Shown here piece after piece: positions 52,087 through 62,289 of a stretch of 64,000 nt of DNA. Every line of letters starts with the position of its first letter. The stretch's first letter is position 1. The notes beneath the pieces were generated by a model. The model was not told the origin of the DNA and ran no database searches. It worked only from the letters and a program-made list of their open reading frames with translations. The DNA is from an uncultured Haliea sp. (GTDB lineage: Bacteria > Pseudomonadota > Gammaproteobacteria > Pseudomonadales > Halieaceae). Location of the stretch: positions 62,001 to 126,000 of the forward strand of contig CAMYIZ010000057.1 in the NCBI GenBank assembly GCA_947258585.1, written 5' to 3'. A program made the translations under genes and the position numbers.

Positions 52087-52770
52087 CTACCACATCCGCG
52101 GTGGCGGTGGCGCCTGCTGCAACAGCCACCAGCCCAGCCCGACCACCGCCGCCAGCAGCAGCAGCGCCAGCCACCAGGGCGCCGGCGCACCGGTCCCCGA
52201 CTTGCCCTCCGCCCTGCCCCTGAGCATGGCCTGCACCAGCTTCTCCCGGCGCCGGAACTGGTGCCAGGCCACCGCCAGCAGATGCAGCGCGATCATCGCC
52301 AGCAGGGCGTTGAAGGCCCACTCGTGTACCACACCGAGAAAGTCCCGGGTCTCGCTGCTGACGGCGTAGTAAAACGGGCCGTTGAACAGGATCCGGTCGC
52401 TGTTGAAGAGCCCGCTGCCCGCCTGCACCAGCAGCAGGGTCAGCAGCACCACCACCGACCAGCCGCCCAGCGGGTTGTGTCCCGGGCCCGATGCCACCCG
52501 ACCGCGGACATAGCCGAGTACGGTGTCGGGCCCCTTCAGGAAATCGCGAAACCGGGACTGCGGGCTGCCGACGAATCCCCAGCAGATACGGAACACCACC
52601 AGCACGATGACCGTATAGCCGAGCCACTGGTGGCGCTCCATCTGGCCCTCCTCCGCAGTCCACCAGGCCAGCGGGATCAACACCACCAGGGACCAGTGGA
52701 ACAATCGGGTGGGCCAGTCCCAGAGGGGCTGGGATGCTGGCCGTGACAACGGGTCGGTATCTTCCGGCAT
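52087..52770 (-). CDS. Cytochrome b561-type membrane protein
   Basis: A 227-residue di-heme b-type cytochrome with four main TM helices. RLFHWSLVVLIPLAWWT, GYTVIVLVVFRICWGFVG, NPLGGWSVVVLLTLLLVQ and VHEWAFNALLAMIALHLLAV supply the His ligands. A short C-terminal hydrophobic tail follows. It may deliver electrons from the quinol pool to a periplasmic c-type cytochrome such as the convergent cytochrome c', which is inference from adjacency. Confidence 0.9.
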   Translation of the reverse strand: MPEDTDPLSRPASQPLWDWPTRLFHWSLVVLIPLAWWTAEEGQMERHQWLGYTVIVLVVFRICWGFVGSPQSRFRDFLKGPDTVLGYVRGRVASGPGHNPLGGWSVVVLLTLLLVQAGSGLFNSDRILFNGPFYYAVSSETRDFLGVVHEWAFNALLAMIALHLLAVAWHQFRRREKLVQAMLRGRAEGKSGTGAPAPWWLALLLLAAVVGLGWWLLQQAPPPPRMW

Positions 52771-52793
52771 TGGGCTCTATCTCAATGGTGGTA

Positions 52794-53543
52794 TCAGGGA
52801 CCGATCAGGCAGGGAAACTCGGGCGCCACTTCCTCGTGCTCATAGTGCCAGCACCCGTCTCGCAGCGTGGCCCGGTGGCGGGCTCCGGGCACTGAACCGT
52901 CGCCGCTGGCGTAGCCTGCATCGCCGCGAAACATCACGAACACCGTACCATCACCGTGGCAGAAACGCGGCAGCACCTCGGGCGCTGGCCGCTCCCGCTC
53001 CCGTGCCAGCAACTCAGCGACGGTCTGGTAGTGGGCAACGTGGCACAGGGTGACAAAGGTAGGGGGCAGCACACCCAGTGATCCCGCCTTGTGCTCCGCA
53101 ACCGCGGTCGCCACGTTCACCCAGCGCGCATCGTGGATCTCGCTGCCGTCGATCACCACCTCGGTGCCGCTGTCCACGGGTGCCGCATAGATCCAGGTGG
53201 AGAAGCGCTTGGGCTCATCAACCGGCGTGGTCCAGTGGCTGATCAGCACCATGGCGTCGGGGTCGGGTTTCAACCCCGCCTCCTCGCCCGCCTCGCGGGC
53301 CGCGGCCAGACGGGTGGCGCGCAGTTCGTCGCCCTCGGCCAGCTCCCAGTCCCCGGGCTCCAGGGCGCCGCCGGGAAAAACCCAGTAGCCCCCGGCAAAC
53401 AGCAGTGCCTTGTTGCGTCGCAGCAGCAGGGTCTCCAGCCCCTCGGGGGAGTCGCGCAACAGCACCACGGTGCTGGCGGGACGGGCTTCGACCTTGCCGG
53501 AGGGCTGGTCGTCCCGGCGCGGGAAAAAAGTTTTGCGATTCAC
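52794..53543 (-). CDS. NUDIX hydrolase
   Basis: A 249-residue pyrophosphohydrolase. The Nudix box is split by a short insert: GGALEPGDWELAEG and then AAREAGEEAGLKP with the REx2EE catalytic core. The family member acts on NDP-X compounds such as CoA or NADH; substrate not evident. It overlaps the M20 amidohydrolase gene by 4 bases, so they are co-translated. The C-terminal 70 residues lie outside the core domain. Confidence 0.88.
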   Translation of the reverse strand: MNRKTFFPRRDDQPSGKVEARPASTVVLLRDSPEGLETLLLRRNKALLFAGGYWVFPGGALEPGDWELAEGDELRATRLAAAREAGEEAGLKPDPDAMVLISHWTTPVDEPKRFSTWIYAAPVDSGTEVVIDGSEIHDARWVNVATAVAEHKAGSLGVLPPTFVTLCHVAHYQTVAELLARERERPAPEVLPRFCHGDGTVFVMFRGDAGYASGDGSVPGARHRATLRDGCWHYEHEEVAPEFPCLIGP

Positions 53544-54880
53544 GGTGCAGGAGCCCGCAGCAATTCTTGCAGGGCCACTACGGTCGCCTCAACCCCGAGG
53601 GTGACGGCGGGCTCAGCCACCACCCGGAACAGCGGGGAGTGGTGCGAGGGCACCGGTGCCCCCCCGGCCTCGGCCCGGGCAAAATCCTCAGCGGGGGTGC
53701 CACCCACCGCGAAATAGGTGCTGGGGATGTAGGGGTCGGTGGTAAAGAAGCCGAAGTCCTCTGCACCCATGCCCTTGCGCTTGCCCTCCTTGAAGATCTG
53801 CTCGCCAAAGTGGGCGCTCCAGACACCCCGTAACTGCCGGGTCAGCGGCGCATCGTTGACGGTGGGCGGCACTGACTCACGCTCGGAGACAATCACTTCC
53901 GGCAGTTTGTCTTCCGGCAACCCCGCCACCCGTCCCATGTTCTCCGCCACCCGGCGGATCCCGGCCAGCAGCAGTTCGCGGTTCTCCAGGTCGTCGTTGC
54001 GCACGGTGAGCTGCAGGTGGGCGCGGTCGGATATGATGTTGTGCTTGCTGCCGGCGTGAAAGGCCCCGACGGTAATCACGCCGGCATCCCGGGGTGCGAG
54101 TTCCCGCGACACCACGGTCTGCAGGGCCAGCACGATCTGGCTGCCCAGCACCACCGGGTCAACCCCTTCGTGAGGACTGGCACCGTGGGCCCCGATCCCG
54201 TGAACGATGATGTCTACCGTATCGGCGCCGGAATACGGGGACTCCTCGGTCACCGCGAGCTGGCCGGCGGGCAGCTGCGCCGACACATGGAAAGCCAGGG
54301 CGTAGTCGGGCTGGCCGAAACGTTGCCACAGATTGTCCTCCATCATCGTCCGCGCTCCGACAATTCGCTCTTCCGCCGGCTGGCCGACCAGCATCAGGGT
54401 CCCGGACCACTGCGCCCGCTGCGCCGCCATCAGCCGCGCCGTGCCCACCAGGCTGGTGATATGGACATCGTGGCCGCAGGCGTGCATGACGAAGACCTTC
54501 TCCCCCGACGGGTCCACCTGCTGCGCCCTGGAGGCGTAGGGTAATCCCGACTTTTCCTCCAGCGGCAGTCCATCCATGTCCGCGCGCATCATCACCAGCG
54601 GCCCTGGGCCGTTGCGCAGCAGTGCCACTACCCCGGTGCCTCCAACCCCTTCGGTGACCTCGAATCCCGCGTCGCGCAGCTCAGCGGCCAGGCGCGCAGC
54701 GGTCTTGTGCTCCATGCCGGACAATTCCGGATTCCGGTGGAAGTGGGTGAAGAGCGCGCCGAGATGGCGCTGGTAGTCAGCGGCCACCAGACTGGCGAGT
54801 TCGCCGGCCCTTGCGGGAACGGCAAGCGAGACGAGGGCCAGCAGCAGTGAAATGGCGGCCAACGGGGAGCGATAACGCAT
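53540..54880 (-). CDS. Exported M20 family amidohydrolase (hippurate/IAA-amino acid hydrolase type)
   Basis: A 446-residue metal-dependent hydrolase with a signal peptide ending VPARA, so it works outside the cytoplasm. Metal ligands are visible in HACGHDVHITSLVGTARLM, in QPAEERI and in YALAFHVSA, and a C-terminal His lies in PVPSHHSPLF. It cleaves N-acyl or amide-linked amino acids; substrate unknown. It overlaps the downstream Nudix gene by 4 bases. Confidence 0.92.
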   Translation of the reverse strand: MRYRSPLAAISLLLALVSLAVPARAGELASLVAADYQRHLGALFTHFHRNPELSGMEHKTAARLAAELRDAGFEVTEGVGGTGVVALLRNGPGPLVMMRADMDGLPLEEKSGLPYASRAQQVDPSGEKVFVMHACGHDVHITSLVGTARLMAAQRAQWSGTLMLVGQPAEERIVGARTMMEDNLWQRFGQPDYALAFHVSAQLPAGQLAVTEESPYSGADTVDIIVHGIGAHGASPHEGVDPVVLGSQIVLALQTVVSRELAPRDAGVITVGAFHAGSKHNIISDRAHLQLTVRNDDLENRELLLAGIRRVAENMGRVAGLPEDKLPEVIVSERESVPPTVNDAPLTRQLRGVWSAHFGEQIFKEGKRKGMGAEDFGFFTTDPYIPSTYFAVGGTPAEDFARAEAGGAPVPSHHSPLFRVVAEPAVTLGVEATVVALQELLRAPAP

Positions 54881-54941
54881 GGGGACATCCAGTCAGTGGG
54901 TCAGCCGGATAGGCTACCCAGCGCTGGCGCGGATGGCAACC

Positions 54942-55343
54942 TCAGCGCTGGCCCACCATGGACAGATCATAGCCCAGGCCGCGCGCCCGCTGCAGGGCTG
55001 CGGGCAATTCCTCCGCAGAGCGGGTCGCGAGCCATAGATTGATGGACCGGGTGCCACTGCGGCAGAACGCGAGCACGGGCCCCTCGGCGCTGTCGAACGC
55101 GCCTGCGAGCTGCCTGAGGTCCGGGCCCGGGAAGTTCATGCCGGTCACCGGGTAATAGATATAGGTCAGGCCGTGTTGCTCGGCCGCGGCGGCAAATTCG
55201 GCCGAGGATGGCTGCCCTGGCGCCTCGCCATCGGGCCGGTTGTTGATTACCACCCTGTACCCGGCCGCAGCCAGATCCGCCAGGTCGGCGGGGGATATCT
55301 GCTCCGAGACGGCGATTTCAGGGGTGATCTTGACGATGTTCAA
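54942..55343 (-). CDS. DUF442 (TIGR01244-like) phosphatase-type protein
   Basis: A 133-residue protein with a cysteine-phosphatase fold: ISPADLADLAAAGYRVVINNRPDGE at the N-terminus and the active-site loop CRSGTRS (CX5R form). The family is sometimes linked to sulfide metabolism or beta-lactamase-like partners; no such partner is here. I chose TTG 55343 (NIVKITPEIA) because GAGGAA lies 6 bases upstream; a longer start at 55391 would add 16 residues. Confidence 0.8.
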   Translation of the reverse strand: MNIVKITPEIAVSEQISPADLADLAAAGYRVVINNRPDGEAPGQPSSAEFAAAAEQHGLTYIYYPVTGMNFPGPDLRQLAGAFDSAEGPVLAFCRSGTRSINLWLATRSAEELPAALQRARGLGYDLSMVGQR

Positions 55344-55405
55344 TGGCAATTCCTCGTTTGGCTTGTTGCTTGAATGACCCCCTGCGGGCAAAAACGTTCC
55401 GGCCG

Positions 55406-56089
55406 CTAGGCGCCGCGCACGCGGTCAAGACTGTCCCGGAGCAGGCCCGCCCAGCGCCGCAGTATGCGCTCAAACTCGGCGCGGTTGGTCACGCTGCTGG
55501 TCCACTGCAACTGGCTGTGCTCGACACCGCGACGGCGGTCCACTACCCGCCCCTGGACCTCGCCGGTCAGCGCGTCCACCAGCTCCAGGTTTAACGTCAT
55601 CTCACCGGCCGACGTGGTGTAGGCCCTGGTGCGCACCGCACTCTGGACGTCCGGGGCGTGGATATCCAGATTGACGATGGACGGCCGCAGCAACAGTATC
55701 TCCTCGCCGTTGGGCGCTTCCTCCACCAGATCATAGGCCGGCTCGCGTTGCAACGCCGCGCGGAAATACTCGTTGCAGGCCGCGGCAATCCGCCGCCGGA
55801 TACGATCGGCATCCTCCTGTTGAATGCGGTTGGCCACGCTCCTGCTATCCCGCTGCTGGTCGCGCAACCAGTTCTTGCGGAAGGCCACCTCACAGCCCGC
55901 CAGGGACAGGTGGCGGTAGTGAGTCAGGTCGGCCCCGGGGCGCAGGTAGACTTCGGCAAATTTGTGCCCGGACACCCGCTCCAGGCCGTCGTGGGTCAAC
56001 GCGGGCTGATTCGGGGAACCGGTACCGGCGCAGGCAGAAAGGGCAAGTCCGACGGAAACTACCAGGCCGGCAAACAGAGTACGGATCAT
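55406..56089 (-). CDS. DUF3313-type outer-membrane lipoprotein
   Basis: A 227-residue predicted lipoprotein: signal ends ALSAC with Cys20 and Ala at +2, so the outer membrane is likely. The mature domain has YLRPGADLTHYRHLSLAGCEV and a DUF3313-like beta-rich core (LDIHAPDVQS, GEMTLNLELVDALTGEV). Role unknown. Same strand as the DUF442 gene, 62 bp apart. Confidence 0.82.
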   Translation of the reverse strand: MIRTLFAGLVVSVGLALSACAGTGSPNQPALTHDGLERVSGHKFAEVYLRPGADLTHYRHLSLAGCEVAFRKNWLRDQQRDSRSVANRIQQEDADRIRRRIAAACNEYFRAALQREPAYDLVEEAPNGEEILLLRPSIVNLDIHAPDVQSAVRTRAYTTSAGEMTLNLELVDALTGEVQGRVVDRRRGVEHSQLQWTSSVTNRAEFERILRRWAGLLRDSLDRVRGA

Positions 56090-56180
56090 GGCGACACCTC
56101 CAGAGAGTAGCCTTCAACAGAAGCACTATAGGCAAACCCCAGCCGCAACACCACCGCCGGGAAGGGGGCGGCGAGCAGGC

Positions 56181-57284
56181 TCAGCGCAGCAGGTCGAATT
56201 CGGCACCCAGCATGGCGATGATTTCCTGCCGGGGATCCTCCGGGAGCGCGAGGGGCTGGCCGATAATCTTCTCCGCGATACCGACATAGGTGGCGGAGAC
56301 TTCCATCAGCACCGACGCCGGCAATTCATTGTCCCTGGCGAGGGCGACGCGCTCCGGCATCCGGTCCTTGTTCAGCAGGATGTCGGGGTCCGGGAAGTAA
56401 TTCAGCAGCAGTTGCCGGAAGCTCTCCTTGGAGTTCTCCACGACGCGCCCGTCACGCCAGGCCGGGCCGTCCCAGATCCGCGAGGAGTCCGGCGTCCCCA
56501 CTTCGTCCATGTAGATCAGCTGCTCGTCGCCGGCGGCATCGCGGGCGTAGCCGAACTCGAATTTGGTGTCGACGAAGACCTGGTCGAGCCGGGCCAGTTC
56601 GCCGCTGATGACTTCGAAGCCCTCACGCAGCAGGGTTTCGTAGCGATCCACATCCGCGGCGGAGCGGAACTGGAAAGCAGCGTAATTGTTGCGGAGATCG
56701 TCGCGGGACACATTGACGTCATCCTGGGCCGGAACCCCGGGGATACCCTGCAGAATCCCCTTGGTGGAGGGCGTTATCAGCAGCGCTGGCAGCTTCTGGT
56801 CCTTGCGCAGTCCGTCGGGAAGGCGAATACCACAGAATTCGCGCTCGCCGCGGGCGTAGGCCCGCCACATGGAGCCGGTGATGTATTGCCGCGCAATCGC
56901 CTCGATCATGACCGGGCGGGCTTTCTGCACGATCCAGACCAGGGGGTGCGGAACCTCCAGGATGTGGCTGGCCGCCAGCCCCTGCTCGCGGAACCGCCGA
57001 AACCAGTGGTTGGAAATCGCGTTGAGTGCCGCACCCTTGCCGGGAACACCCGCCAGGCCGCCCTCGCCGCGCCAAATGCACTCAAAGGCGGAGATGCGGT
57101 CACTGATCACCATGATCGCCAGTGTTGCATCGGCGGCCACCGGGTAGCCACGCTCACTGATCAGGCGGGCACTGTCGACCGCGTCCAGCCAGTAAACGGA
57201 TCTCACCTTGCCCGAGTGAACCGGGGCGCCGGTGCGGATTGGCAGGTCGTCGTTGACCGCCAACACCTTGTTTTCACTACTCAT
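56181..57284 (-). CDS. purC: Phosphoribosylaminoimidazole-succinocarboxamide synthase
   Basis: SAICAR synthetase of purine synthesis, joining CAIR and aspartate with ATP. The 367-residue length is the long bacterial form. Visible: [79 protein letters not shown] and WLDA near the N-terminus. No other pur gene is adjacent. Confidence 0.97.
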   Translation of the reverse strand: MSSENKVLAVNDDLPIRTGAPVHSGKVRSVYWLDAVDSARLISERGYPVAADATLAIMVISDRISAFECIWRGEGGLAGVPGKGAALNAISNHWFRRFREQGLAASHILEVPHPLVWIVQKARPVMIEAIARQYITGSMWRAYARGEREFCGIRLPDGLRKDQKLPALLITPSTKGILQGIPGVPAQDDVNVSRDDLRNNYAAFQFRSAADVDRYETLLREGFEVISGELARLDQVFVDTKFEFGYARDAAGDEQLIYMDEVGTPDSSRIWDGPAWRDGRVVENSKESFRQLLLNYFPDPDILLNKDRMPERVALARDNELPASVLMEVSATYVGIAEKIIGQPLALPEDPRQEIIAMLGAEFDLLR

Positions 57285-57460
57285 TCCGGGTTCCTGTCAT
57301 GTGCCCAAAGGGCGGACAACCGGGCGCGGGAGCGGGCGGAACCTGCGCCGGGAGGGGGCCGATTCTAGCAGAGTGCAGCGCCACGAGGCACCCACGCATG
57401 CCCCCGGGCCTCCGCTGAAGCGCTATCCCCGAAGTACCGGCTCCGTTAAACTGTCTCGCC

Positions 57461-58501
57461 ATGCCCTTGCCAGACACAGCCCGCCCCATGAACTCACGAT
57501 TGTTAGCCCAGGTCCTGCTGTGGACAGCCCTGGGGACCATGTTCCCGGCGCAGGCCGACACCCTGGCGACCTGCGCCGCCGTGGCGGACAAGCTGCAGCG
57601 CCTTGCCTGCTACGACCGTCTGGCGGCGGGCGCCGCGGAACCCACCGACATTATAGAAACCACTGGCGTGGAGCCGGAAGAGCCCGCCAGCGGGCCGGTG
57701 GACCTGGTCAACGAGGAACTGTTGCTGGGCCAGCGGTTGGCAGAGGAGACCACACTGTCCAGCAACGCCTGGGTCATCAGTCCCCACCAACGCAATTACC
57801 TGCTGCCGGTCACCTACAATGACAACCTCAACCAGGACGCCTGGGCCGCGCTGGAACCGGACGACCCCATGCAGCGCATAGAGGCGAAGTTCCAGCTCAG
57901 CCTGAAAACCATCGCCTGGGCGGATATCCTTGGGGCGGGCAGCAACCTCTGGGTTGCCTACACCCAGCGCAACTGGTGGCAACTGTACAACGACTCCTCA
58001 CCGTTCCGGGAAACGAACTACCAACCCGAGGTTTTCCTCACCTTCGCCAATGACTGGCGCTTCTGGGGCTTCACCAATACCGTGGTCGGCACGGGTTTCA
58101 AGCATGAATCCAATGGCAAGGGCGGCGATCTTTCCCGGAGCTGGAACCGGGCCATGGTCATGGCCGCTTTCGAGCGACGGCGCATGGCCCTCAACCTGCG
58201 CGCCTGGTACCGGTTGCCCGAGAGCAGCGGCGACGATGACAACCCGGATATCGAGCGTTACCTGGGCTACGGTGATATCACCGGTATCTGGAAGTGGCAG
58301 CAACACGAATTCGCGGTGAAGCTGCGCAATAACCTGCGCAGCGAGAATCGCGGTGCGCTGGAGCTGGAGTGGACCTTTCCCATTAACCGCCGCTTCAAAG
58401 GCTATGTCCAATATTTCAACGGCTACGGCGAGAGCCTGATCGACTACGACCAGAGCAACAGCCGCATCGGCTTTGGCGTGTCGATGACCGATCTGCTCTA
58501 G
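57461..58501 (+). CDS. pldA: Outer-membrane phospholipase A
   Basis: A 346-residue outer-membrane barrel that cleaves phospholipid acyl chains when the membrane is disturbed. Catalytic His and Ser lie in FKHESNGKGGDLSRSWNR (about residue 216 on); WAYTQRN-like WVAYTQRNWWQLYND starts the barrel. A pre-domain has CAAVADKLQRLACYD. The signal peptide is clearer from the second ATG (57488, MNSRLLAQ). No ribosome site precedes either; TTAAACT ends 8 bases before the first ATG and could be a -10, giving a leaderless message. Confidence 0.9.
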   Translation: MPLPDTARPMNSRLLAQVLLWTALGTMFPAQADTLATCAAVADKLQRLACYDRLAAGAAEPTDIIETTGVEPEEPASGPVDLVNEELLLGQRLAEETTLSSNAWVISPHQRNYLLPVTYNDNLNQDAWAALEPDDPMQRIEAKFQLSLKTIAWADILGAGSNLWVAYTQRNWWQLYNDSSPFRETNYQPEVFLTFANDWRFWGFTNTVVGTGFKHESNGKGGDLSRSWNRAMVMAAFERRRMALNLRAWYRLPESSGDDDNPDIERYLGYGDITGIWKWQQHEFAVKLRNNLRSENRGALELEWTFPINRRFKGYVQYFNGYGESLIDYDQSNSRIGFGVSMTDLL

Positions 58502-58602
58502 GCACGACCGACCCCTCCGGTTCAGGCATTCACCCCGGCGGGGAGGAAATCGGGGCCAAAGACGGTTAAACTATCGCCCCCGAACCAACCACCAGCGCTC
58601 TC

Positions 58603-59031
58603 ATGACTACAGCAAACACGCCTTTTGAGATTCTCGGCGAAGATGGCATTCGCCAACTCTGCAGTGAATTCTACCGCATCATGGACAGTCGGCCGGAAGT
58701 GCGCGAGCTGCGCGCCATGCACGCCGAGGACCTGGGGCCGGTGACGGAAAAGCTGGCCGAGTACCTTACCGGCTGGATGGGCGGCCCGCCCCGCTACGCA
58801 GAGAAATACGGCACCGTCTGCCTGACCGACGCCCATGCGGCCTACCACATCGGCCCCGAGGAGCGGGACCAGTGGCTGTGGTGCATGGAGCAGGCGCTGG
58901 CGGAAAGTGAGGCGCCGGAGGAGCTGCGGGAGATGTTGCGTATTCCCCTGCAGCGGATTGCCGACGCGGTGCGCAACCGCGACCAACCCAGTGCTACCAA
59001 GAGGGATCCGAATGTCATTGCCGCAGGTTAA
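58603..59031 (+). CDS. Group II truncated hemoglobin
   Basis: A 142-residue truncated globin that binds O2, NO or peroxide through heme. Proximal His in DAHAAYHIGPEE, Trp in RDQWLWCM (G8, group II signature), and the N-terminal pattern FEILGEDGIRQLCSEFY. No clear ribosome site. The 3' end overlaps a TonB-receptor gene by 20 bases, so expression of the two is linked. Confidence 0.9.
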   Translation: MTTANTPFEILGEDGIRQLCSEFYRIMDSRPEVRELRAMHAEDLGPVTEKLAEYLTGWMGGPPRYAEKYGTVCLTDAHAAYHIGPEERDQWLWCMEQALAESEAPEELREMLRIPLQRIADAVRNRDQPSATKRDPNVIAAG

Positions 59032-61090
59032 AACAGGCGTTCGCGCTGTCGCCATCGCCGTGGCCGTCGTCACCGCAGTGGCGACGAACGCCGCCGACCA
59101 GCGCCTGGAGCAGATACTGGTGAGCGCCAAGCGCATCAGCGAGGACGCCAGCCGCCTGCCGCTGGCCTGGTCCGCCGTTGACGAAGGCGATCTCACCCTC
59201 ATCGGCCACACCCATCCCAACGAAATCATGCAGCAGGTTCCCGGTTCCTGGATCAGCCGCGGCAACGGCCAGGAAAGCCTGACCGCCCTGCGCTCACCGG
59301 TCCTGACTGGCGCCGGTGGCTGCGGCTCCTTCTTCATGGCAGCCGACGGCATCAGCCTGCGCGCGCCCGGGTTCTGCAACGTCAACCAGCTGTTTGACGC
59401 CAACATTGAGCAGGCCAGCCGCATCGAGGTCATCAAGGGTCCGGCGGGTGCCACCTACGGCTCCAATGCCATGCACGGGGTCATCAACGTCCTCAGCGCG
59501 GAGCCGAAACCGGGGGCCGGGCAGCAGCTCGCCCTGGAAACCGGACCCGACGACTATTTTCGGGGCAAATACCGCCTCGACCATGTCCAGGGCCGGCACG
59601 GCGTCAGCCTGCGACTGAACGGCACCACGGACGGCGGTTTCCAGGAGGAATCCGGCTTCGATCAGCAGAAGCTCACCCTGCGCCACGATTACGATGGCGA
59701 TACCTGGTCATTCCAGAGCGTGGTCGATGCCGCCAACCTGAACCAGGAAACCGCGGGCTTCATCCAGGGTTTCAAGGCCTACGCGGACGACTCCCTGCGG
59801 ACCAGCAACCCGAACCCCGAGGCCTACCGCGATGCCTGGTCACTGCGCCTCTACAGCCAGGCCAGCCGCGAACTGGACAATGGCCAGGTTCTGAGCATCA
59901 CCCCCTACCTGCGACGCAACCGGATGGAATTCCTGCAGCATTTCCTGCCCTGGCAGTCGCTGGAGATCAACGGTCACGAGTCCCTGGGGCTGCGCACCAG
60001 CCTGCACGGGGAGGCCGACCGGCTGAGCTGGGTCGCCGGCGCCGACCTGGAGTACACCGATGGCTGGCTGAGGGAGGAACAGGAGAAACCGTTCAGCCCG
60101 AATCAGCCCGAAGGCATCCACTATGACTACGAGGTCGCCGCCAGCACGGGCGCGGCCTTCACCCAGCTCCAGTACACCGTGAACGAGCGCTGGACTCTGG
60201 ACGGCGGGCTGCGCCTGGAATACACCCATTACGACTACGACAACCTGGCCGCGGATGGCCCCGCCTGCGCCCCGACGGCGACTGCCTGCCGGTTCTTTCG
60301 CGTCGCCGATCGCAGTGACAACTTCACCGACTGGTCCGTCAATGCCGGTGCCAGCCTGCAGTTGCGCCCGGACCACTACGCCTACCTGCGCCTGGCCAAC
60401 GGCTTCCGGGCGCCGGATACCAGCGAACTGTACCGACTGCAATCGGGCCAGTCGGTGGCCGACCTGGACTCCGAAGTAATCGACAACATCGAGCTGGGGC
60501 TGCGGGGGAACACCGGGAGCGGGCTGAGCTACGACCTGTCGGTCTACCACATGAACAAGGACGAGGTGATCTTCCAGGATGCCGACCGGCGCAACGTCAG
60601 CGGCGCCAAGACCGAGCACTATGGGCTGGAGATGAGCCTGGATTACCGTTCACCGGGGTCCTGGTATACACGTCTGGATGCCACCGCCGCTCGCCACCGC
60701 TACGCCAACAACGCCCTGCCGCTGGGGGTAAACGACCCTATCGACGGCAACGATATCGACACCGCTCCGCGCCTGTTCGGCAGCGCCCGCTTCGGCTGGG
60801 AATTCGCTCCCCGACACGGCACAGCCCCGGTGGCGGAGCTGGAGTGGGTCTATATGGATGAGTACTACCTTGAGCCGGAGAACCTCTTCAAGTACGAGGG
60901 CCACTCGCTGCTCAACCTGCGCCTCAGCAGCCCGTTGACCGCGCAACTGGCCGCCAGCGTGCGCATCACCAACCTGCTGGACGAGGACTACGCCGAGCGC
61001 GCCGACATCGGCTTCGGCCAGTACCGCTATTTCGTCGGCAGACCGCGGAGTGCGTTCGTCGAACTGCGGTACTCCTGGGGCGAAGGTTAA
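59012..61090 (+). CDS. TonB-dependent outer-membrane receptor
   Basis: A 692-residue receptor: signal peptide (MSLPQVKTG... ending near ATNAA), plug domain (about 35-170) with LEQILVSAKR as a TonB-box-like start, and IEVIKGPAGATYGSNAMHGVINV, then a 22-strand barrel ending FVELRYSWGEG. The plug carries a Cys pair (GGCGSF and GFCNV), unusual for the family. Ligand not evident; iron, heme or cobalamin are possible. ATG 59012 has GAGGGA inside the globin gene and overlaps it by 20 bases. Confidence 0.92.
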   Translation: MSLPQVKTGVRAVAIAVAVVTAVATNAADQRLEQILVSAKRISEDASRLPLAWSAVDEGDLTLIGHTHPNEIMQQVPGSWISRGNGQESLTALRSPVLTGAGGCGSFFMAADGISLRAPGFCNVNQLFDANIEQASRIEVIKGPAGATYGSNAMHGVINVLSAEPKPGAGQQLALETGPDDYFRGKYRLDHVQGRHGVSLRLNGTTDGGFQEESGFDQQKLTLRHDYDGDTWSFQSVVDAANLNQETAGFIQGFKAYADDSLRTSNPNPEAYRDAWSLRLYSQASRELDNGQVLSITPYLRRNRMEFLQHFLPWQSLEINGHESLGLRTSLHGEADRLSWVAGADLEYTDGWLREEQEKPFSPNQPEGIHYDYEVAASTGAAFTQLQYTVNERWTLDGGLRLEYTHYDYDNLAADGPACAPTATACRFFRVADRSDNFTDWSVNAGASLQLRPDHYAYLRLANGFRAPDTSELYRLQSGQSVADLDSEVIDNIELGLRGNTGSGLSYDLSVYHMNKDEVIFQDADRRNVSGAKTEHYGLEMSLDYRSPGSWYTRLDATAARHRYANNALPLGVNDPIDGNDIDTAPRLFGSARFGWEFAPRHGTAPVAELEWVYMDEYYLEPENLFKYEGHSLLNLRLSSPLTAQLAASVRITNLLDEDYAERADIGFGQYRYFVGRPRSAFVELRYSWGEG

Positions 61091-61171
61091 ACCGCTACTC
61101 AACCAGGCAGACACGGCGCGTAAAGCCCCCGAGGCTCCGACCTCCGGATTTACGTGCCGTCGTGCGAGGGA

Positions 61172-61190
61172 GCGGGCGCAAACCGCCCGC
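61172..61190. terminator. Stem-loop between convergent receptor and trpS genes
   Basis: GCGGGCG-CAAAC-CGCCCGC, a perfect 7-bp GC stem 81 bases after the receptor stop and 10 bases past the trpS stop on the other strand. No T-run. Confidence 0.4.
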
Positions 61191-61200
61191 CACCACCCGG

Positions 61201-62208
61201 TCACCGCATAGGTGCTATACCCACAGCTTCCCTGACCTGCGCCAGCAGCGGCACGCTGAACGCACGCGCCCGCTCGGCGCCGCGCTGCAGCACCTGCTCA
61301 ATATGCGCGGGGTCGGCCATCAGCTGCAGGTAGCGCTCGCGGGGGGCCGCCAGCGTATCGTTGACCAGCTCGAACAGCTGCTTCTTGGCATCGCCCCAGG
61401 CGATACCCTGCTCAAACTCCCGGCGCATGCGCGCGGTCTCCTCCGCCGAGGCAAACGCGGACCAGATCTGGAACACGGTGGAATCATCGGGATTCTTGGG
61501 CTCGCCCGGTTCCAGCAGATTGGTCTTGATCTTGTTGATGGCCTTGCGCAGCTGCTTTTCCGGCAGGAACAGGGGTATGGTGTTGTTGTAGCTCTTGCTC
61601 ATCTTGCGCCCGTCGAGGCCCTGCAACACCGCGACGTGATCCTCCACCTCGGCCTCCGGCAGGGTGAATAACGGCGCGAAATTGTGGTTGAAGCGCTGGG
61701 CGATGTCCCGGGCCATTTCCAAATGCTGGATCTGGTCGCGACCGACCGGGACCTTGTGCGCACCAAACATGAGGATGTCAGCCGCCATCAGCATCGGATA
61801 GCTGAACAGGCCCATGGTGACGCCGAAGTCCGGGTCCTCACCCGCCTCCTCATTGGCCTGCACTGCAGCCTTGTAGGCGTGAGCGCGATTCATCAGACCT
61901 TTGGCGGCGTTGCAGCAGAGGATCCAGGTCAGCTCGGTGATTTCCGGGATGTCGGACTGGCGGTAGAAGACCGCGCGTTCGGTGTCCAGCCCCAGCGCCA
62001 GCCAGGTCGCGGCAATTTCCTTGCTGGACTGGCGGACGAGGGCCGGATCCTGGCACTTGATCAGGGCATGGTAGTCCGCCATAAACAGAAATGACTCGGT
62101 GTCGGCGGCGTTGGACGCTGCTATCGCAGGGCGTATCGCGCCGACAAAATTGCCCAGGTGGGGCGTGCCGGTAGTGGTGATGCCGGTGAGAACGCGTTGT
62201 TTGCTCAT
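61201..62208 (-). CDS. trpS: Tryptophanyl-tRNA synthetase
   Basis: A 335-residue class I synthetase charging tRNA-Trp. The HIGH-like signature is TPHLGNF (residues 15-21) and the KMSKS loop is [21 protein letters not shown] and [21 protein letters not shown] are TrpS blocks. Length is normal. Single-gene arrangement. Confidence 0.97.
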   Translation of the reverse strand: MSKQRVLTGITTTGTPHLGNFVGAIRPAIAASNAADTESFLFMADYHALIKCQDPALVRQSSKEIAATWLALGLDTERAVFYRQSDIPEITELTWILCCNAAKGLMNRAHAYKAAVQANEEAGEDPDFGVTMGLFSYPMLMAADILMFGAHKVPVGRDQIQHLEMARDIAQRFNHNFAPLFTLPEAEVEDHVAVLQGLDGRKMSKSYNNTIPLFLPEKQLRKAINKIKTNLLEPGEPKNPDDSTVFQIWSAFASAEETARMRREFEQGIAWGDAKKQLFELVNDTLAAPRERYLQLMADPAHIEQVLQRGAERARAFSVPLLAQVREAVGIAPMR

Positions 62209-62289
62209 GGGTGTCCCGATCTCATAAAAGCCCGCGATTCTAGCGCTTCAGCGCGCCGCTGGCTATTTCCAGCCCGAATCCACCAGGAC

